Of a stretch of 64,000 nucleotides of DNA, positions 34,036-42,828 are shown piece by piece. Under the pieces are notes generated by a model, which searched no databases, was not told the origin of the DNA, and was given only the letters and a program-made list of their open reading frames with translations. The stretch comes from Candidatus Gastranaerophilales bacterium (GTDB lineage: Bacteria > Cyanobacteriota > Vampirovibrionia > Gastranaerophilales > Gastranaerophilaceae). Position numbers and translations under genes: made by a program. The stretch is from NCBI GenBank assembly GCA_944323135.1, contig CALURI010000007.1:49689-113688 (forward strand), in the 5' to 3' direction. Position 1 is the first letter of the stretch. Each line of letters starts with the position of its first letter.

Positions 34036-35115
34036 CTAATATATATACATGCAATCCCCGTAAGAGAAAAAGCGGTATTTGTTTTCTATAGCTTCTTTAT
34101 ATGCCTCAAATATAAAATCTTTACCTGCAAGAGCACTTACAAGCATTAATAGTGTTGATTTCGGCAGGTGAAAATTTGTTATCAGATTATCAATTACTTT
34201 AAATTCATAAGGCGGGTAAATAAATAATTCAGAATGATCATGGCATGCTTTTATACAGCCGTATTTTTGGAAAGCTGTTTCAAGAGTTCTGACTGTTGTT
34301 GTGCCGACTGCTACAATTTTTTTGCCTTCAGATTTTGCTTTGTTTATTTGTTCTGCAGCTTTTTCGGAAATTTCAAATGTTTCTGAATGCATTTTATGAT
34401 TTTCAACATTTTCGCATTGAACAGGTCTAAATGTGCCCAGTCCTACATTTAAAGTTACGTAAGCTAATTCAACCCCTTTAGATTGAAGCTTTTGTAATAT
34501 TTCTTTTGTAAAATGTAATCCGGCAGTTGGTGCTGCAACGGAGCCTTCATCTTTTGCATATACTGTTTGATATCTTTCAAAATCAAGTTTTTTTAAGTCT
34601 TCATTAGGAATTTTTCTTTCAATATATGGAGGTAATGGTATTTGACCGTTTCTGTGAAGGATGTCAAGGATATTATCACCTTCAAAGATTAATTCCACAA
34701 GCCATTCACCGTTATCTTCCAAACGTTTTACAGCTTTCACCGATAATTCATCGCTAATTTTTATAATTGTATCAGGTTTAACTCTTTTAGAGGGCTTAAT
34801 TAAAACATCCCACAAGTGTTGTTTTTCTATTTCTTTGTTATCGAAAGTTGAGCTTTCAGATTGTTTCAGTAAAAATACTTCAATTTTTGCTCCTGTGTCT
34901 TTGTGTCCTATAAGGCGTGCAGGAAGAACTTTTGTATTATTCATTACAAGAAGAGTGTTTTTATCTAATAAGTCAACAATATCGTAAAAATGCTTATGAG
35001 AAATGGTTCTATCCTTTCGGTTTAGAACCATCATTTTTGAATTTTCTCTTTTATCTGCAGGTATTTGTGCAATTAATTTTTCGGGCAGATTGTAATCGTA
35101 TTCTGATAAAAGCAT
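34036..35115 (-). CDS. queA: S-adenosylmethionine:tRNA ribosyltransferase-isomerase
   Basis: QueA transfers and isomerises the ribosyl group of AdoMet onto preQ1 in tRNA, the penultimate step to queuosine. The 359 residues and motifs fit: Y-D-Y-N-L-P-E-K-L-I-A-Q-I-P at the start, A-A-P-T-A-G-L-H-F-T (about 188-197), L-N-V-G-L-G-T-F-R-P, and the C-terminal N-F-H-L-P-K-S-T-L-L-M-L-V-S-A. It begins seven bases after yidC, so the two are likely co-transcribed. Confidence 0.97.
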   Translation of the reverse strand: MLLSEYDYNLPEKLIAQIPADKRENSKMMVLNRKDRTISHKHFYDIVDLLDKNTLLVMNNTKVLPARLIGHKDTGAKIEVFLLKQSESSTFDNKEIEKQHLWDVLIKPSKRVKPDTIIKISDELSVKAVKRLEDNGEWLVELIFEGDNILDILHRNGQIPLPPYIERKIPNEDLKKLDFERYQTVYAKDEGSVAAPTAGLHFTKEILQKLQSKGVELAYVTLNVGLGTFRPVQCENVENHKMHSETFEISEKAAEQINKAKSEGKKIVAVGTTTVRTLETAFQKYGCIKACHDHSELFIYPPYEFKVIDNLITNFHLPKSTLLMLVSALAGKDFIFEAYKEAIENKYRFFSYGDCMYIY

Positions 35116-35122
35116 TTATTTA

Positions 35123-36211
35123 TTATTCCTTTGGTTCAATTTTTTTTGCACCTGCAATATCAGAATCAGTTACAATATTTTTTGTACGTTCTTGTTCCAT
35201 ATCGATTTGTTTATTTACGATAACTGTTTGCAAAATTTGAATGATATTGCTGGTTACAAGGTATAATAAAACACCTGCAGGAATCGGTATTATTACAAAT
35301 GTACCAATAATCATAATAGGCATGAATGTACCCATTGATTTTTGTATAGCTTCCTGTGTCGGATCAACAGCTCCGTCTTTTGGTTTGTTTGTTGCCATCA
35401 TTACTTTTTGGGAAGCAAACATTGTAAGTGCAAATAGAGCTATTAGAACAAACACATCCCAGTGGAAAGATCTTGATGCCGCAATTGTCGGTACAGATGC
35501 AGCTAAGACACTGCCTTCTTTTTTGAATGTAATATTTTCAATTTCTTTATTAGACATGTCTGTAACAGCGATTTCTGCTTTTTCAATTTGGTCTAGCTGA
35601 GCGAATTTTAAATTCAAATGATCTAAATCAATTTTAAAATCAATATTTTCACCAGGTTTAAATTCCCCTTGAATTTCAATAGCTTTATTTGGATCTTTTA
35701 TTTTAACGTTTTCTAAAGTTTCATCAGGTAAATAAACAGTAGCTGTTTTGCCAAGAGTAAACGTGTCACCTTGAGAAACTCCGAAAGTTCCGTCATAAGA
35801 ACGTCCTGCTGTTGCTCTTAATGTTGTATCCAGTCTGCTTAAAAATCCTAAAGATGTATCACCTGCAATTTGAATAAATTGCGGACTCATTAAAGCCGAA
35901 TATAAAAGTATGAAAATCGGTAATTGAATTAATAAAGGTAAACATCCGCCCATTGGGTTGAACTTATGTTCTTTGTAAAATTCCATAAGTTTTTGCTGCA
36001 TTTTTTGCGGGTCGCTTTTGTATCTGTCTTGAATTGCTTTAATTTTAGGCTGTAAATTTTGCATCATTTTCATAGAACGTTGTTGAGATACATTCAACGG
36101 CCACATCGCAAGTCTTATAACAACAGTTAATAGTATAATAGCGAGTCCATAATTCCCTACAAGTGAAGCTAATGCTTTTAATGCTTCAATAGTTAAAGTT
36201 GTAAAATCCAA
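35123..36211 (-). CDS. yidC: YidC/Oxa1 membrane insertase with a central extra domain
   Basis: YidC inserts and folds inner-membrane proteins. The conserved hydrophilic-groove Arg is R33 in V-V-I-R-L-A-M-W-P-L, the cytoplasmic helical hairpin spans about 42-85 (Q-Q-R-S-M-K-M-M-Q-N-L-Q-P-K), and G-G-C-L-P-L-L-I-Q-L-P-I-F starts the next membrane helix. After it, about 120 residues (about 125-245) form a beta-rich extracytoplasmic insert before the last three helices. It lacks the large N-terminal P1 domain of proteobacterial YidC. The end is Lys/Glu-rich. Adjacent to queA; no rnpA or rpmH is next to it. Confidence 0.93.
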   Translation of the reverse strand: MDFTTLTIEALKALASLVGNYGLAIILLTVVIRLAMWPLNVSQQRSMKMMQNLQPKIKAIQDRYKSDPQKMQQKLMEFYKEHKFNPMGGCLPLLIQLPIFILLYSALMSPQFIQIAGDTSLGFLSRLDTTLRATAGRSYDGTFGVSQGDTFTLGKTATVYLPDETLENVKIKDPNKAIEIQGEFKPGENIDFKIDLDHLNLKFAQLDQIEKAEIAVTDMSNKEIENITFKKEGSVLAASVPTIAASRSFHWDVFVLIALFALTMFASQKVMMATNKPKDGAVDPTQEAIQKSMGTFMPIMIIGTFVIIPIPAGVLLYLVTSNIIQILQTVIVNKQIDMEQERTKNIVTDSDIAGAKKIEPKE

Positions 36212-36300
36212 TTTCCCTAATCCTCATTTAATAGTGTAAAATCTCTTCTCCAGAAGTTTATTATAAAAGTAGAGCCAAGTCAACAAATTGTAAATAACAA

Positions 36301-36329
36301 AAAAAGATTGACAACAAGTCAATCTTTTT
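36301..36329 (-). terminator. Terminator of tRNA-Pro
   Basis: Twelve-base perfect arms (AAAAAGATTGAC, GTCAATCTTTTT) with a five-base loop, starting nine bases after the tRNA 3' end on the minus strand. Confidence 0.88.
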
Positions 36330-36337
36330 CTAAATGG

Positions 36338-36411
36338 TCGGGATGACACGATTTGAACGTGCGACCCCCTCGTCCCAAGCGAGGTGCGCTACCAAGCTGC
36401 GCCACATCCCG
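36338..36411 (-). tRNA. tRNA-Pro (anticodon TGG)
   Basis: A 74-base cloverleaf read on the minus strand: acceptor CGGGATG/CATCCCG, D-arm with GGCGC, anticodon loop CTTGGGA giving UGG, T-loop TTCAAAT, discriminator A, no encoded CCA. UGG reads CCN codons, including the CCC runs of the prepilin leaders. Confidence 0.97.
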
Positions 36412-36520
36412 ATGGTTTTCGGCTATTCAAATGTTTAATACATTTGAGAGACTGTTATTTAACAGCAAGTTTTATATTAGAATAAACATGTTTTTACGTC
36501 AAGTGTCTTTTATTTTTTTA

Positions 36521-37324
36521 TTATCTTTTGTTTTCTATCAAACTTTGTTTTGCTGCAACTCCAAGTCCTATGCCGGCTATTAAGTAAGTTAACCATGCAA
36601 AAAAATAATTTCTTTTTAAAGGCGCAAGATTTATTGATTTGCCAAGAGTTTCTCTTGCGGCTTTAATTCCTCTGATTGAGGCTAAACCTTCTTCTGCAAT
36701 TGTTGGTAAAAAGGCTGCAAAACCTATAATACCGGCATTTCGTTCAACAAAATTAGGGTTGTTATCTTTTTGCTTGAACATACCGTTTAATATTAATAAA
36801 GCAGTAGGTACAGCTGATACATATATTCTTGATTTTTGCAGTGCTTTCAAAAATTTTCCTTTATGAGCATTTATTGCATGACCGAGTTCATGTAAAATTA
36901 ACGAGGGTTTGCTTTTTGGGGCTACCGCAAGTTTGAATCGATCTGTGTAAAATGCGTTTTCACCTCTTGCAACGGGACCTAATTCTGCTTGTAAGGCTTG
37001 CGGATATTTTCTTATATTATTTGAATCAATAAAATCAACGTTAACATTTAATTTGTTTTTGTTGACCATGTCTTGTGCAACTTTGTTTATATTATCGGCA
37101 TTTGTAAATTCTTTCCCGCCCATAAGTTTGTTTCCGCACCATTTAGATGCCTTATGGAGGAAAATCGCAAAAGCTTGCAGCAAACCTGCTGTTAAAATCG
37201 TTTTTTCAGGGATTTGCTCTTCAGCGTTTTCTTTATAAGTATGCGAAATAGTATTATTATTTGGCATTAGATAATAATACTGAGAATTGCTATAATTTGA
37301 ATTTACACTGCCTAATCCTGTCAC
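36521..37324 (-). CDS. Membrane-associated HExxH zinc metalloprotease-like protein
   Basis: The zinc site reads L-I-L-H-E-L-G-H-A-I-N-A-H with H145, E146 and H149. A likely third ligand is in E-E-G-L-A-S-I-R-G near residue 212. Hydrophobic segments lie at about 163-180, 192-208 and 243-260, plus a weaker one near 45-58, so the protein is probably a multi-pass inner-membrane protease. The Tyr/Asn-rich first 30 residues lack a classical signal peptide. Family not identified; it resembles neutral zinc metallopeptidases in the H-E-x-G-H-A core. It follows tRNA-Pro's region on the same strand but is separate. Confidence 0.75.
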   Translation of the reverse strand: MTGLGSVNSNYSNSQYYYLMPNNNTISHTYKENAEEQIPEKTILTAGLLQAFAIFLHKASKWCGNKLMGGKEFTNADNINKVAQDMVNKNKLNVNVDFIDSNNIRKYPQALQAELGPVARGENAFYTDRFKLAVAPKSKPSLILHELGHAINAHKGKFLKALQKSRIYVSAVPTALLILNGMFKQKDNNPNFVERNAGIIGFAAFLPTIAEEGLASIRGIKAARETLGKSINLAPLKRNYFFAWLTYLIAGIGLGVAAKQSLIENKR

Positions 37325-37386
37325 ATGTATAATAAAACATATAAATTCTTAAAATTGCTAAATATAATTATTTTTTTTACAAAAAA

Positions 37387-37430
37387 GTTAACGGTAAAAT
37401 TTTTGGATTTAAGGATTTTTTACCGTTAAC
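37387..37430 (-). terminator. Terminator of the rubredoxin gene
   Basis: Thirteen-base arms (GTTAACGGTAAAA at 37387-37399, TTTTACCGTTAAC at 37418-37430), 18-base AT-rich loop, followed by a T-run on the minus strand. Confidence 0.8.
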
Positions 37431-37439
37431 TCGTTTAAG

Positions 37440-37577
37440 TTATTCTTCAACTTTGTCGAACATATCTTTGCTTGCACCGCAAAGGGGACATGTCCAATCT
37501 GCCGGTAAATCTTTAAATTCTTTACCTTCTTTTGCTTCATCGTAAATCCATTGACAAACTTGACATTTGTATTTCAT
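37440..37577 (-). CDS. Rubredoxin-like protein, 45 residues
   Basis: A short frame with AAAGGAG upstream of ATG 37577. The protein starts [13 protein letters not shown] and ends with [15 protein letters not shown], giving the two C-x-x-C pairs of rubredoxin that hold one iron. Compared with standard rubredoxin the first pair is C-Q-V-C and the middle loop is shorter, as in small rubredoxin-type redox proteins of anaerobes. A strong terminator follows. In an H2-producing fermenter it probably serves oxygen or peroxide detoxification (inference). Confidence 0.88.
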   Translation of the reverse strand: MKYKCQVCQWIYDEAKEGKEFKDLPADWTCPLCGASKDMFDKVEE

Positions 37578-37590
37578 TTTTTTCTCCTTT

Positions 37591-37601
37591 TGTGTTATAA
37601 T
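37591..37601 (+). promoter_or_regulatory. Extended -10 promoter, probably leaderless
   Basis: TGTGTTATAAT ends seven bases before ATG 37609, with no ribosome binding site in between. The predicted start point falls at or next to the ATG. Confidence 0.5.
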
Positions 37602-37608
37602 TTTTGTT

Positions 37609-38052
37609 ATGAAACATACATTTGAAACCAGAGTTTATTATTCGGATACTGATGCTTATGGCGTAGTCTGGCATGGCGCATATTTGAGGTGGCTTGAAAA
37701 AGGTCGTGTTGATTTATGCAACGCGTTGGGAATTGACCTTGTTTCTATGAAGAATATGGATGTTCTTTTGCCTGTTACAAATATGAATGTAAAGTATAAA
37801 GCATCTGTAAAACTTGATGATACTGTTATTATTGAAACTTGGATTGAAAAATTCAATAGTCTTTCGGTTACATTTAAGCAGGTTATAAAATCAAAAGATA
37901 CAAATAAAATATTTATTGAAGCATTATTTGATGTTGTTGCTATAAATAATGATGGCAAGTTATACAGAAGAATGCCTGAAAAACTTCAAAAAAGCTTGGA
38001 ACCAGGTGTTGAAAAATCTGATAAGAGCTTGCAGGTTTGCTGTGAAGTGTAA
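37609..38052 (+). CDS. YbgC/4HBT-type acyl-CoA thioesterase
   Basis: A hotdog-fold thioesterase that hydrolyses acyl-CoA or acyl-ACP. The family motif is [20 protein letters not shown] (about 9-28), with the catalytic Asp at about 11-13. The start at 37609 (M-K-H-T-F-E-T-R) fits the family; an upstream in-frame ATG at 37567 would overlap the divergent rubredoxin gene and adds a hydrophobic leader. The length is 147. It precedes the pseudouridine synthase and coaE on the same strand, a likely operon. Confidence 0.88.
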   Translation: MKHTFETRVYYSDTDAYGVVWHGAYLRWLEKGRVDLCNALGIDLVSMKNMDVLLPVTNMNVKYKASVKLDDTVIIETWIEKFNSLSVTFKQVIKSKDTNKIFIEALFDVVAINNDGKLYRRMPEKLQKSLEPGVEKSDKSLQVCCEV

Positions 38053-38070
38053 CTGTAAAAGGAATTAATT

Positions 38071-38802
38071 ATGTCCGGAGTTCGTTTAAATAAATATATT
38101 GCTTCATCGGGATTGTGCGCCAGAAGAAAAGCTGATGAATTGATTGAACAGGGCTGTGTCAGCGTTAATGGTAAAGTTATTAAAGAGCTCGGGTATCTTG
38201 TTCAGTCAAAAGATAAGGTATTTGTAAATAAAAAACTTATAACCCCTGCAAAACATTCATATTATAGATTTTATAAACCTGCCGGTTATATTACCACAAG
38301 AGATGATGAGCAAGGACGAAAAACAATATATGATTTGTTACCTGAGGAGCTATTCAGTTTAAAGCCTGTTGGACGTCTTGATAAGGATTCAACCGGACTT
38401 TTGATACTTACAAATGACGGAGATTTAATTAACGCATTGACTCATCCTTCTGTAAAGGTTCCTAAAGTTTATCTTGTATCTATAAATTCTTCTATACATA
38501 AACATGAACTGGAACAGCTTGCAAACGGTATTGAGCTTGAACCCGGAAAGATTGCTTATGCTGATATTGAAGTCTTGGAAATGGACAGCAAACATACTGA
38601 GATGAGAATTACTCTTTATCAGGGTATGAACAGACAAATTAGAAAAATGTTTAAATCAATAGGTTATGAGGTTAAAACTCTTAAACGTATTCAGCATGCA
38701 ACGTTGACCCTTGACGGGTTAAAACGCGGGGAATTTAAACCTATAAAACCTATTCAAATCAGAGAATTGAAAAACTTTTTAAATAGGATTTCTGCACAAT
38801 GA
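38071..38802 (+). CDS. RsuA/RluB-family pseudouridine synthase
   Basis: Modifies uridine in rRNA. An N-terminal S4 RNA-binding domain (V-R-L-N-K-Y-I-A-S-S-G-L-C-A-R-R-K-A-D, about 4-22) is followed by the catalytic domain with the active Asp in V-G-R-L-D-K-D-S-T-G-L-L-I-L-T-N-D-G. The C-terminal motif G-M-N-R-Q-I-R-K-M-F is also present. The 243 residues match RluB/RsuA; which uridine is modified cannot be told. AAAGGAATT lies upstream, and the gene overlaps coaE by four bases (ATGA). Confidence 0.93.
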   Translation: MSGVRLNKYIASSGLCARRKADELIEQGCVSVNGKVIKELGYLVQSKDKVFVNKKLITPAKHSYYRFYKPAGYITTRDDEQGRKTIYDLLPEELFSLKPVGRLDKDSTGLLILTNDGDLINALTHPSVKVPKVYLVSINSSIHKHELEQLANGIELEPGKIAYADIEVLEMDSKHTEMRITLYQGMNRQIRKMFKSIGYEVKTLKRIQHATLTLDGLKRGEFKPIKPIQIRELKNFLNRISAQ

Positions 38803-39365
38803 AAAGGATTGCAATTTGCGGAAACATAGCTTCAGGTAAAACGGTTGTTCAGAAGTTTTTAGAGCAAATGGGCTATAAAGTATTTGATACTGATGAGGCT
38901 TCGCATAAACTTTTAACTGTAAATAATAAGCCTTTATATGAAGCTTTCAAAAGTTATGATGCTTTTGAAAATGGCGAGTTCTCACGTGAAAAGGTAGGAA
39001 AACTTGTATTTTCCAATTCAAAACTTAAACAAACAATTGAATTAATTATGCATCCTCAAATTGTGGATGAGATAAAAGAGTTTTACGAAACTAATAAATC
39101 AGAATCTATATTATTTGTTGCAATACCATTGCTATTTGAGGCAAAGATGGAATATTTGTTTGATAAAATAGTATTTGTTTATGCAGATGATGAAATTCGT
39201 CTTGAAAGATTGTTGGCACGAAACAATTTGAGTTTGGAATATGCAAAAGCACGTATAAATTCTCAGATGCCGCAGGATGAAAAAATTAAAAAATCTGACT
39301 ATATAATTAACAACAATGGTACAATTGATGAGTTAAAACATCAGGTAACTAAGCTATTTGGATAA
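38799..39365 (+). CDS. coaE: Dephospho-CoA kinase
   Basis: Last step of coenzyme A synthesis. The P-loop is G-N-I-A-S-G-K-T (8-15), and D-T-D-E-A-S-H (about 33-39) is the family's substrate segment. The length of 188 is slightly short but complete. It overlaps the preceding synthase by four bases. Its end overlaps the convergent CHAP-like gene by 17 bases. Confidence 0.94.
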   Translation: MKRIAICGNIASGKTVVQKFLEQMGYKVFDTDEASHKLLTVNNKPLYEAFKSYDAFENGEFSREKVGKLVFSNSKLKQTIELIMHPQIVDEIKEFYETNKSESILFVAIPLLFEAKMEYLFDKIVFVYADDEIRLERLLARNNLSLEYAKARINSQMPQDEKIKKSDYIINNNGTIDELKHQVTKLFG

Positions 39366-40092
39366 ATCCGCTCACCTTGCTGTCATTGCTTGAGTAGTTT
39401 CTGTAGGCGACCTTATTAGATGTATTACCTTCAATTGTTTGGAATGAACCATCAGGATTTACTTTTGTAACAATACCTGTATGTGATGTTCCGTTTTTAA
39501 ATATTACAACATCACCCGGTTTAACGTTTTTAGCTATCAGAGATGACTTATTTGAAGAATTAGAAGTATTAAGATAACAATTGTTATTTATTCCCCAGTT
39601 TTTGAGTGATTCTACACTTGATGAGCCAAATCCTGAAGGAATCTTTTTGCCGTTTCCTTTATATGCTTCTTTAACTACATAAGATACAAAGTCTGCGCAC
39701 CAGGCATGATTTTTGCCGCCTGTAAATAATTTGAATGAGCCGTCACTTTCTTTATAACCGACATACTGTTTTGCTGTTGCAACAATGTCTTTCCCCATGT
39801 TGCCTGTCATTCTGGTTAATGAGAAATTATAATTGTTATTAAAGTTAAAATTAAAAGGAGTGTATGCTTTTCCAAATAACGTGCTATAAAGCTGTATTAT
39901 ACTGTTTGGAGATGTACTTGGCATTGTAAAATTAAAACTTGGCATGAAAGAACTTGGTGTCGTTAAATTCGACATCAATGAAAAATTAGGCATAGTAAAA
40001 TTCATAAATCCTGTCGTGTTATTTGGCGGAAAATATGTATTTAACTTTTGCGTAATATATTTTTGATTAGTTTTTAGATTAACTAAACCCAA
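39349..40092 (-). CDS. CHAP-domain (amidase-type) protein with Met/Phe/Pro-rich N-terminus
   Basis: The C-terminal part (about 98-247) is a CHAP/NlpC-like cysteine peptidase or amidase: C132 in H-A-W-C-A-D-F-V-S-Y-V, H204 in T-S-H-T-G-I-V, and a following E-G-N-T. Such enzymes cut peptidoglycan peptides or amide links. The first 95 residues have no classical signal peptide but a low-complexity run with repeated F-M-N-F-T-M-P / N-F-T-M-P motifs. It lies just downstream of a related gene on the same strand, so the two are a pair. Export would need a non-Sec route or recognition of that N-terminus; alternatively a cytoplasmic or released lysin. Confidence 0.8.
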   Translation of the reverse strand: MGLVNLKTNQKYITQKLNTYFPPNNTTGFMNFTMPNFSLMSNLTTPSSFMPSFNFTMPSTSPNSIIQLYSTLFGKAYTPFNFNFNNNYNFSLTRMTGNMGKDIVATAKQYVGYKESDGSFKLFTGGKNHAWCADFVSYVVKEAYKGNGKKIPSGFGSSSVESLKNWGINNNCYLNTSNSSNKSSLIAKNVKPGDVVIFKNGTSHTGIVTKVNPDGSFQTIEGNTSNKVAYRNYSSNDSKVSGFIQIA

Positions 40093-40167
40093 AATATTAT
40101 CTCCTTAATTTTCCTCTATAAATATAAAGGATTTTTGCTGAGAGAAATTGCTTAATTGTAACAAAAT

Positions 40168-40911
40168 TTAAACAGGAATAAATGTATATGCTCTGTCTGA
40201 TTTAGGTATAGAATCTTCTATAATATCGCTGCAACCTCTTCCATCACCAAGAGCGACTAAAACATGCCCGTCTTTTCCTATTTGAGATTGTGTGCCGTTT
40301 TCATTTATATAATTGTCATAAGCATCATAAACGATTATACTTCCGGCAGGAAGAGTTGATAATTCTGATGCTTTCACTTTTACTTCTTTAAAATTTTTAT
40401 TTGCTCTGAGTATATTTTTGCAGTATTCTCCGTTTCCGTTTATGTATGGACCAAGTCCGCTTTTTACTATTGCTTTTTTTACGTATCTTGCACAAAGCGG
40501 ATTATTAGGATCCCTGTTTGTAGGAAGCCCTTCAACTACGTTTTTTGCAAGAAGTTCACCTTTTTGCTTATTGTATTTTACGCCATGAACAAGATTTTCT
40601 GATTCTGATTTATTTTCTTTTTCGACTTTTTCAATATTTGATGAATCTTTTACGGGAGAAGTTTTATTTAATCTGCTTTCAATAGTTTGATTATTAGTAT
40701 TTGAAAATATTGATGAATTATTTTGAAATCTTGTATTGTAAGGATTATAAAAATTCATCGGGAACATATTATAAAACGGGAAAATACTATTATTCATCAA
40801 GAACATATTTAAAAATGGAGAAAAACAATTATTTATTGGTAAAAAGTTCATGAATGGCATAGCAAAATTCATGAACGGATTATTATAACCGTATATACAG
40901 TTAAACCACAT
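40168..40911 (-). CDS. CHAP-like cysteine peptidase with Met/Phe/Asn-rich N-terminus
   Basis: A companion of the preceding entry: same length (247), same layout. The first 60 residues are dominated by Met, Phe, Asn and Pro (F-M-N-F-A-M-P-F-M-N-F-L-P...). A charged linker (about 75-110) follows, then a domain with C140 in P-L-C-A-R-Y-V-K-K and H216 in D-G-H-V-L-V-A-L-G-D-G, which suits a CHAP-type Cys-His pair. The ATG has AAAGGGG upstream. The sequence between the two genes holds nothing else. Substrate unknown; peptidoglycan is the default for the fold. Confidence 0.7.
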   Translation of the reverse strand: MWFNCIYGYNNPFMNFAMPFMNFLPINNCFSPFLNMFLMNNSIFPFYNMFPMNFYNPYNTRFQNNSSIFSNTNNQTIESRLNKTSPVKDSSNIEKVEKENKSESENLVHGVKYNKQKGELLAKNVVEGLPTNRDPNNPLCARYVKKAIVKSGLGPYINGNGEYCKNILRANKNFKEVKVKASELSTLPAGSIIVYDAYDNYINENGTQSQIGKDGHVLVALGDGRGCSDIIEDSIPKSDRAYTFIPV

Positions 40912-41039
40912 AAATATTTTCCCCTTTTACCTATATTTAAATAAAGTATATTTAAATGATAAAATTGCTTTTTTGTTAATAATTGTAAAAAATATTGAAG
41001 AATTTGCTGATTATGTCAATATATATAATAAGGTTAGTT

Positions 41040-42494
41040 ATGTTTGATAATATTTATACATTTTATAATGATGCTGAATATCTAATAAATTTTTTCAATG
41101 CAAACAGAATAATTAAATTGTTAAAAAAGCGAATTGAATCAGGCCAAAAAACGCCTCAAAATTATGCTTTTCTTGCTAATGCTTATTATCATAAAGCTCA
41201 GTATTCTAATGCTTTAAAATGCGCATTAAAGTCAAAATATTTAGATGAGAATTATTATTATGCAGATTTTGTTCTTACTATGATATATATAGATGAAGAA
41301 AATATTTCAAAAGCTGAGAAATATCTTTCTATTCTTTTCGAAAAGTGTCCGCAAGATTATTATTTTGCATATTATGCTGCTGTTGGTCTTTATAGTATGA
41401 AAGATGAATATGATATTGCTCAAAAGTATTCAGATAAATTAAAGCAAATTAATAAACAAGAGCCATTTTGCGAAACTCTGAAAGCTTTGGCTTGTTTTTT
41501 AGAACAAGATTATAAAAATATTTTAAAATATTCAATTTCTGCACTGAAAATGAAACCTAAAACTTTTGAAAATTTGATTTTATTAATAGGATTGATATTT
41601 TTCTCAGAAATTTCTATATTTTTTAAAAATATAGATGGTATAAAATTGTTCAGATATTTTGCAACTTTATTTTTACCAAAAGATGAAAGGTATGCTTGGC
41701 TTTCAGATATGTGTATGTACTATGATTCGAAAAAAGCTCTTAAAAACATAAATAAGGCTATAAAAATTAATCCTAAACCTGCTTATTTAATTCGGAAAGC
41801 TATGATATTGGGATCATGTTACCGTTATAAAAAAGCTATTAATATTTTGGAATCAGTTATAAAAGATAACTCTGAATATACTTCTGTTTATGAGTATTTA
41901 ACCAATTTGTATATATGTCTTCGAGACTATAAAAAAGCCCTGGAATATGCGAATTTAGATTTATTAAATAATATGCATAACCCTAAAATGTATCACAGAA
42001 AATTAGACATACTGTTTAAGATGGAAAGATATGATGATGTTTTAAAAGTTCTTGATAAATTAGAAAAAGAATTTCCCGATGATTGTGGATTAGAATATAA
42101 ACGGGCACAAGTTTTTATGGTAAATAAAGATTATGAAAAAGCTCTCTTGTACATAAATAAACTATTATTACGTGAGAATGATAACTTATATTTGCAGGAT
42201 AAGATGTATTGTCTGTTTATGCTTGAACGATATGATGAAGCAATTGATACGGGATTGAAAATATTGGGAACAGAAGAAAAAGGTATCACATGTTTTTGGC
42301 TTTCCCGTTGTTATTTAGCTGTTGAAAGTTATTCAAAAGCTTTGATTTATATTAATAAGGCAATTCTGCTTGGTGATTGTGATAAGTGGGATTATTATTG
42401 GAAATCCGTAATTCTTGGGAAATTAGGACGAAAAGATGAAGCGGAACTTACTTTTAAAAAATCCGTAAATCTGGGTTACAGTGAAGATGATTAA
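41040..42494 (+). CDS. TPR-repeat protein, 484 residues
   Basis: Start at 41040 (M-F-D-N-I-Y-T-F-Y-N-D): AAGG lies six bases upstream; an earlier in-frame ATG at 40995 has none. At least eight tetratricopeptide units are visible, e.g. P-Q-N-Y-A-F-L-A-N-A-Y-Y-H-K-A-Q-Y and K-A-L-I-Y-I-N-K-A-I-L-L-G. TPR proteins are protein-protein scaffolds. No signal peptide; a hydrophobic stretch (about 178-195) interrupts the repeats. It overlaps the convergent 107-residue orphan by four bases. Confidence 0.88.
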   Translation: MFDNIYTFYNDAEYLINFFNANRIIKLLKKRIESGQKTPQNYAFLANAYYHKAQYSNALKCALKSKYLDENYYYADFVLTMIYIDEENISKAEKYLSILFEKCPQDYYFAYYAAVGLYSMKDEYDIAQKYSDKLKQINKQEPFCETLKALACFLEQDYKNILKYSISALKMKPKTFENLILLIGLIFFSEISIFFKNIDGIKLFRYFATLFLPKDERYAWLSDMCMYYDSKKALKNINKAIKINPKPAYLIRKAMILGSCYRYKKAINILESVIKDNSEYTSVYEYLTNLYICLRDYKKALEYANLDLLNNMHNPKMYHRKLDILFKMERYDDVLKVLDKLEKEFPDDCGLEYKRAQVFMVNKDYEKALLYINKLLLRENDNLYLQDKMYCLFMLERYDEAIDTGLKILGTEEKGITCFWLSRCYLAVESYSKALIYINKAILLGDCDKWDYYWKSVILGKLGRKDEAELTFKKSVNLGYSEDD

Positions 42495-42814
42495 AATTTT
42501 ATAATACTGGCCTCAGCTTTACCCATATCAACCATTTCAAAAGGCTTTTCAATGTCTTCCGTAAGTATATAATCTGATGGTGTTAAATCAAAAATTTTAT
42601 CAATATCAATATTGCCTTTGAATAAATAAAATTTGTTTACGTTTTTCATATAAAGCCCCAAAAAATCTTCTTTATTTAAATTTTTAAGGAAATCTTTTTT
42701 TATATCGTTTTTTGAAAAACCGTCAAATGTGAAATCATTAATAAGTTCACAGTCTTTTTTTATTGTTTCTAACAATATATAAGGTTCAATCCATTTTGTA
42801 ATAACTTTGTGCAT
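42491..42814 (-). CDS. Hypothetical protein, 107 residues, downstream of ABC exporter
   Basis: Unrecognised, acidic and helical, without membrane segments (M-H-K-V-I-T-K-W-I-E-P-Y...). It starts 14 bases after the ABC exporter's stop on the same strand, with GAGGAG in between, so it is very likely co-transcribed and may be an accessory protein of the exporter or simply a neighbour. Its stop overlaps the TPR gene's end by four bases. Confidence 0.65.
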   Translation of the reverse strand: MHKVITKWIEPYILLETIKKDCELINDFTFDGFSKNDIKKDFLKNLNKEDFLGLYMKNVNKFYLFKGNIDIDKIFDLTPSDYILTEDIEKPFEMVDMGKAEASIIKF

Positions 42815-42828
42815 AAGCTCCTCTATAA

